Shown: positions 4,986 to 6,018 of the stretch, one piece after another
How positions within the stretch are numbered: the stretch's first letter is position 1
How the letters are laid out: each line of letters starts with the position of its first letter
NCBI GenBank assembly: GCA_946185175.1
Contig: CAMHIH010000043.1
Span: 1 to 6,018 of the forward strand
DNA from: an uncultured Candidatus Saccharibacteria bacterium
Lineage (GTDB): Bacteria > Patescibacteriota > Saccharimonadia > Saccharimonadales > Saccharimonadaceae
Length of the DNA stretch: 6,018 bases
Direction: 5' to 3'
Translations under genes and position numbers: made by a program
The notes under the pieces: model-generated
Told to the model about the DNA's origin: nothing
The model's database searches: none
The model's input: only the letters and a program-made list of their open reading frames with translations

Positions 4986-5678
4986 CTAGAACATCTGTAA
5001 CAGAATAAATATAAAGATGGCGACAGCGTTGAGCGAGTCGATACGGTCAAGAAAACCGCCATGCCCTTCGGTAATTTTTTCTGCGATGCGCAGAATGGGC
5101 ATCTCGCGCAGAATATCGCCAGAGTCTTTGATGCCAAGCTTGCGCTTGGTCTTGCTTTCGAGCCAGTCGCCGACGACAGCAACGAGCCAGCCGGTCAATG
5201 CTAAGATGGACCAGAAGACTGTATTGTGTGTCGGTATTAAATCAAGGTATAAGCAAATGACGCAGCCAATGATGCCGAAGATTGCGCCACCAATCAGACC
5301 TTCCCAGGATTTATTGGGTGAAGTGGTCGGAAAGGGGCGACTTTTGAAACATTTGCCGTGAAGAAATTTCCCGACAAAATATGCGCCAATATCATTGGTG
5401 AATGCGATGACGATGGTCGCGATAATGGCCGCGCGCGAAAAATGGAAGCATATGACATATGCGCCAAATATCGTCATGAGGCATTCAAGTATCACGTAAA
5501 AGGTGGATTTTGTATAGAGCCTGACGATATGGTAGTTCGCCAGAAGTTCTGCAAGTGCCAGCAAGGCGACTAAGCCATAGATTATCTTGAACGGAAGACC
5601 ATCCCAAAAGATAAATGCGGCAAGTGCGATAAGGCCCATTGCAATCCCCGATATTACGCGTTTGTGAAGATCTGACAC
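4986..5678 (-). CDS. cdsA: Phosphatidate cytidylyltransferase (CDP-diglyceride synthase)
   Basis: This integral membrane enzyme makes CDP-diacylglycerol from phosphatidic acid and CTP, feeding phospholipid synthesis. With the GTG start at 5678 it has 230 residues, shorter than the usual 260-285, with fewer N-terminal helices. Several hydrophobic segments are visible (about 8-25, 30-48, 60-80, 82-95, 128-148, 153-170 and 215-229). NDIGAYFVGK (95-104) and SPNKSWEG (120-127) are family motifs. The C-terminal signature is recognisable as GDWLESKTKRKLGIKDSG (170-187) and GHGGFLDRID (205-214), but 17 residues separate KDSG from GHGG where E. coli CdsA has four. The start was chosen from the GGAGG at 5691-5687; an in-frame GTG at 5720 has no ribosome binding site and lies almost on the -10. 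It is flanked by terminators, so it is probably transcribed alone. Confidence 0.92.
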   Translation of the reverse strand: MSDLHKRVISGIAMGLIALAAFIFWDGLPFKIIYGLVALLALAELLANYHIVRLYTKSTFYVILECLMTIFGAYVICFHFSRAAIIATIVIAFTNDIGAYFVGKFLHGKCFKSRPFPTTSPNKSWEGLIGGAIFGIIGCVICLYLDLIPTHNTVFWSILALTGWLVAVVGDWLESKTKRKLGIKDSGDILREMPILRIAEKITEGHGGFLDRIDSLNAVAIFIFILLQMF

Positions 5679-5686
5679 GGATATCA

Positions 5687-5691
5687 CCTCC
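5687..5691 (-). promoter_or_regulatory. Shine-Dalgarno deciding the cdsA GTG start
   Basis: The minus strand reads GGAGGTGA with the GGAGG core 8 nt before the GTG at 5678. This favours that GTG over the in-frame GTG at 5720. Confidence 0.75.
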
Positions 5692-5722
5692 AATACCGTA
5701 ATGTGCGCCCCCAGATTCACAT

Positions 5723-5731
5723 ATTATAACA
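5723..5731 (-). promoter_or_regulatory. Extended -10 promoter of cdsA
   Basis: The minus strand reads TGTTATAAT, a perfect extended -10, with no clear -35. The predicted +1 near 5716 gives a leader of about 38 nt that carries the Shine-Dalgarno, unlike the leaderless arrangement at hisS. Confidence 0.75.
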
Positions 5732-5741
5732 TTTTTTAGAC

Positions 5742-5773
5742 AAAAATAAATGGGCCGCCCTGATGGACGGCCC
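5742..5773 (-). terminator. Rho-independent terminator of the right-edge gene
   Basis: On the minus strand GGGCCGTCC pairs with GGGCGGCCC (5773-5765 with 5760-5752, one T-G wobble) around an ATCA loop, followed by ATTTATTTTT. It begins 7 nt after the stop of the gene at 5781-6018 and separates it from the cdsA promoter. Confidence 0.82.
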
Positions 5774-5780
5774 CGACCGA

Positions 5781-6018
5781 TTAGAGTGAATCCCACCAGT
5801 CGGCTATTCTTTCGAATAGACTTTTCTTTTGTGGTGCCATGTCTACGATAAGCCCAGAGGTCAGCTTTTGACTGAAACTCTGCTCGGTGGTGTCGCCGGT
5901 TTGCTTTTTGACGTCTTTTGTACGACTTCCCATCGGGAAAAGGCCAAGCCAGCCACCGCACCAGGTGCGCGGATGATGCCAGCCGTATCCTCGCCACCAG
6001 CCGTAATAGTAGGCGCCG
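5781..6018 (-). CDS. C-terminal end of an unrecognised Gly/Trp/Tyr-rich protein (cut by window edge)
   Basis: I read 78 residues in frame to a TAA at 5783-5781. The visible part opens with a Gly/Tyr/Trp/His-rich stretch (GAYYYGWWRGYGWHH), then RTWCGGWLGLFPMGSR, a polar Thr/Lys/Gln section, and an amphipathic tail ending SLFERIADWWDSL. I do not recognise a family. The aromatic/Gly composition could belong to a membrane-associated or surface protein, but this is a guess from composition alone. The frame is supported by its lack of stops, by non-random composition and by the terminator 7 nt after the stop. The start and most of the protein lie beyond position 6018. Confidence 0.65.
   Translation of the reverse strand, partial: GAYYYGWWRGYGWHHPRTWCGGWLGLFPMGSRTKDVKKQTGDTTEQSFSQKLTSGLIVDMAPQKKSLFERIADWWDSL

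Noticed and set aside
5089..5114. A short direct repeat GCGCAGAAT (5089 and 5106) inside the cdsA insert region, considered as a duplication scar
   Set aside because: The copies are 17 bp apart, not a multiple of three, and in different frames, so they do not explain the in-frame 39-bp insert.
5679..5720. An upstream in-frame GTG start for cdsA at 5720
   Set aside because: It lies 2 bp from the -10 hexamer, upstream of the predicted transcription start, and has no ribosome binding site. The GTG at 5678 has GGAGG at proper spacing.
5485..5997. A 170-residue open frame on the minus strand spanning the right-edge gene, terminator and cdsA start
   Set aside because: It runs through a terminator hairpin and the cdsA promoter and overlaps two better-supported frames. 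Its Arg/Ser-rich composition looks like an out-of-frame translation.

Overview
The window looks like a compact, gene-dense chromosomal segment from a small-genome bacterium. My best guess is Patescibacteria/CPR, possibly Saccharibacteria (TM7). This is inferred from gene style and context, not from a database match. The reasons are: nucleotide salvage genes packed together with 1-4 nt overlaps; genes whose strong extended -10 promoters sit directly on the start codon (likely leaderless mRNAs); a Pro/Thr/Ala-rich single-pass membrane protein; and a tRNA-Phe with G37, as I recall from mycoplasmas. TGA is used as a normal stop (hisS and the small protein), so there is no sign of UGA recoding. Base composition is moderate and fairly uniform.

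Layout. Positions 1-1606 (minus) hold a three-gene operon, tdk-tmk-ung: thymidine kinase, dTMP kinase and uracil-DNA glycosylase, the last cut by the left edge. It has a strong ribosome binding site and a likely extended -10 promoter. Positions 1607-1731 are a divergent intergenic region. Positions 1732-1911 (plus) encode a 59-residue acidic protein of unknown function, ending at a bidirectional terminator (1924-1957). Positions 1956-3053 (minus) encode a membrane-anchored protein with a Pro/Thr/Ala-rich cytoplasmic tail, one transmembrane helix, a Lys/Glu linker and a probably duplicated C-terminal domain. Positions 3085-4793 (minus) are a two-gene operon: hisS followed by a small three-helix membrane protein that overlaps it by ATGA. 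Positions 4794-4853 are a 60-bp divergent promoter region between hisS and tRNA-Phe(GAA) (4854-4929, plus, CCA encoded). A bidirectional terminator follows, then cdsA (4986-5678, minus), another terminator, and the C-terminal end of a Gly/Trp/Tyr-rich protein running off the right edge.

How the genes fit together. tdk and tmk convert scavenged thymidine to dTMP and then dTDP, and ung removes uracil from DNA; that grouping suits a cell depending on imported thymidine. hisS and tRNA-Phe are translation genes sharing a divergent promoter region. cdsA makes CDP-diacylglycerol for phospholipid synthesis.

I found no defence system, mobile element or CRISPR array. The most noteworthy signals are the promoter architecture (TGnTATAAT with leaders of about 0-4 nt for hisS and the membrane protein, and 0-2 nt for the tRNA), departures from family motifs in Tmk and CdsA, and the G37 tRNA-Phe.
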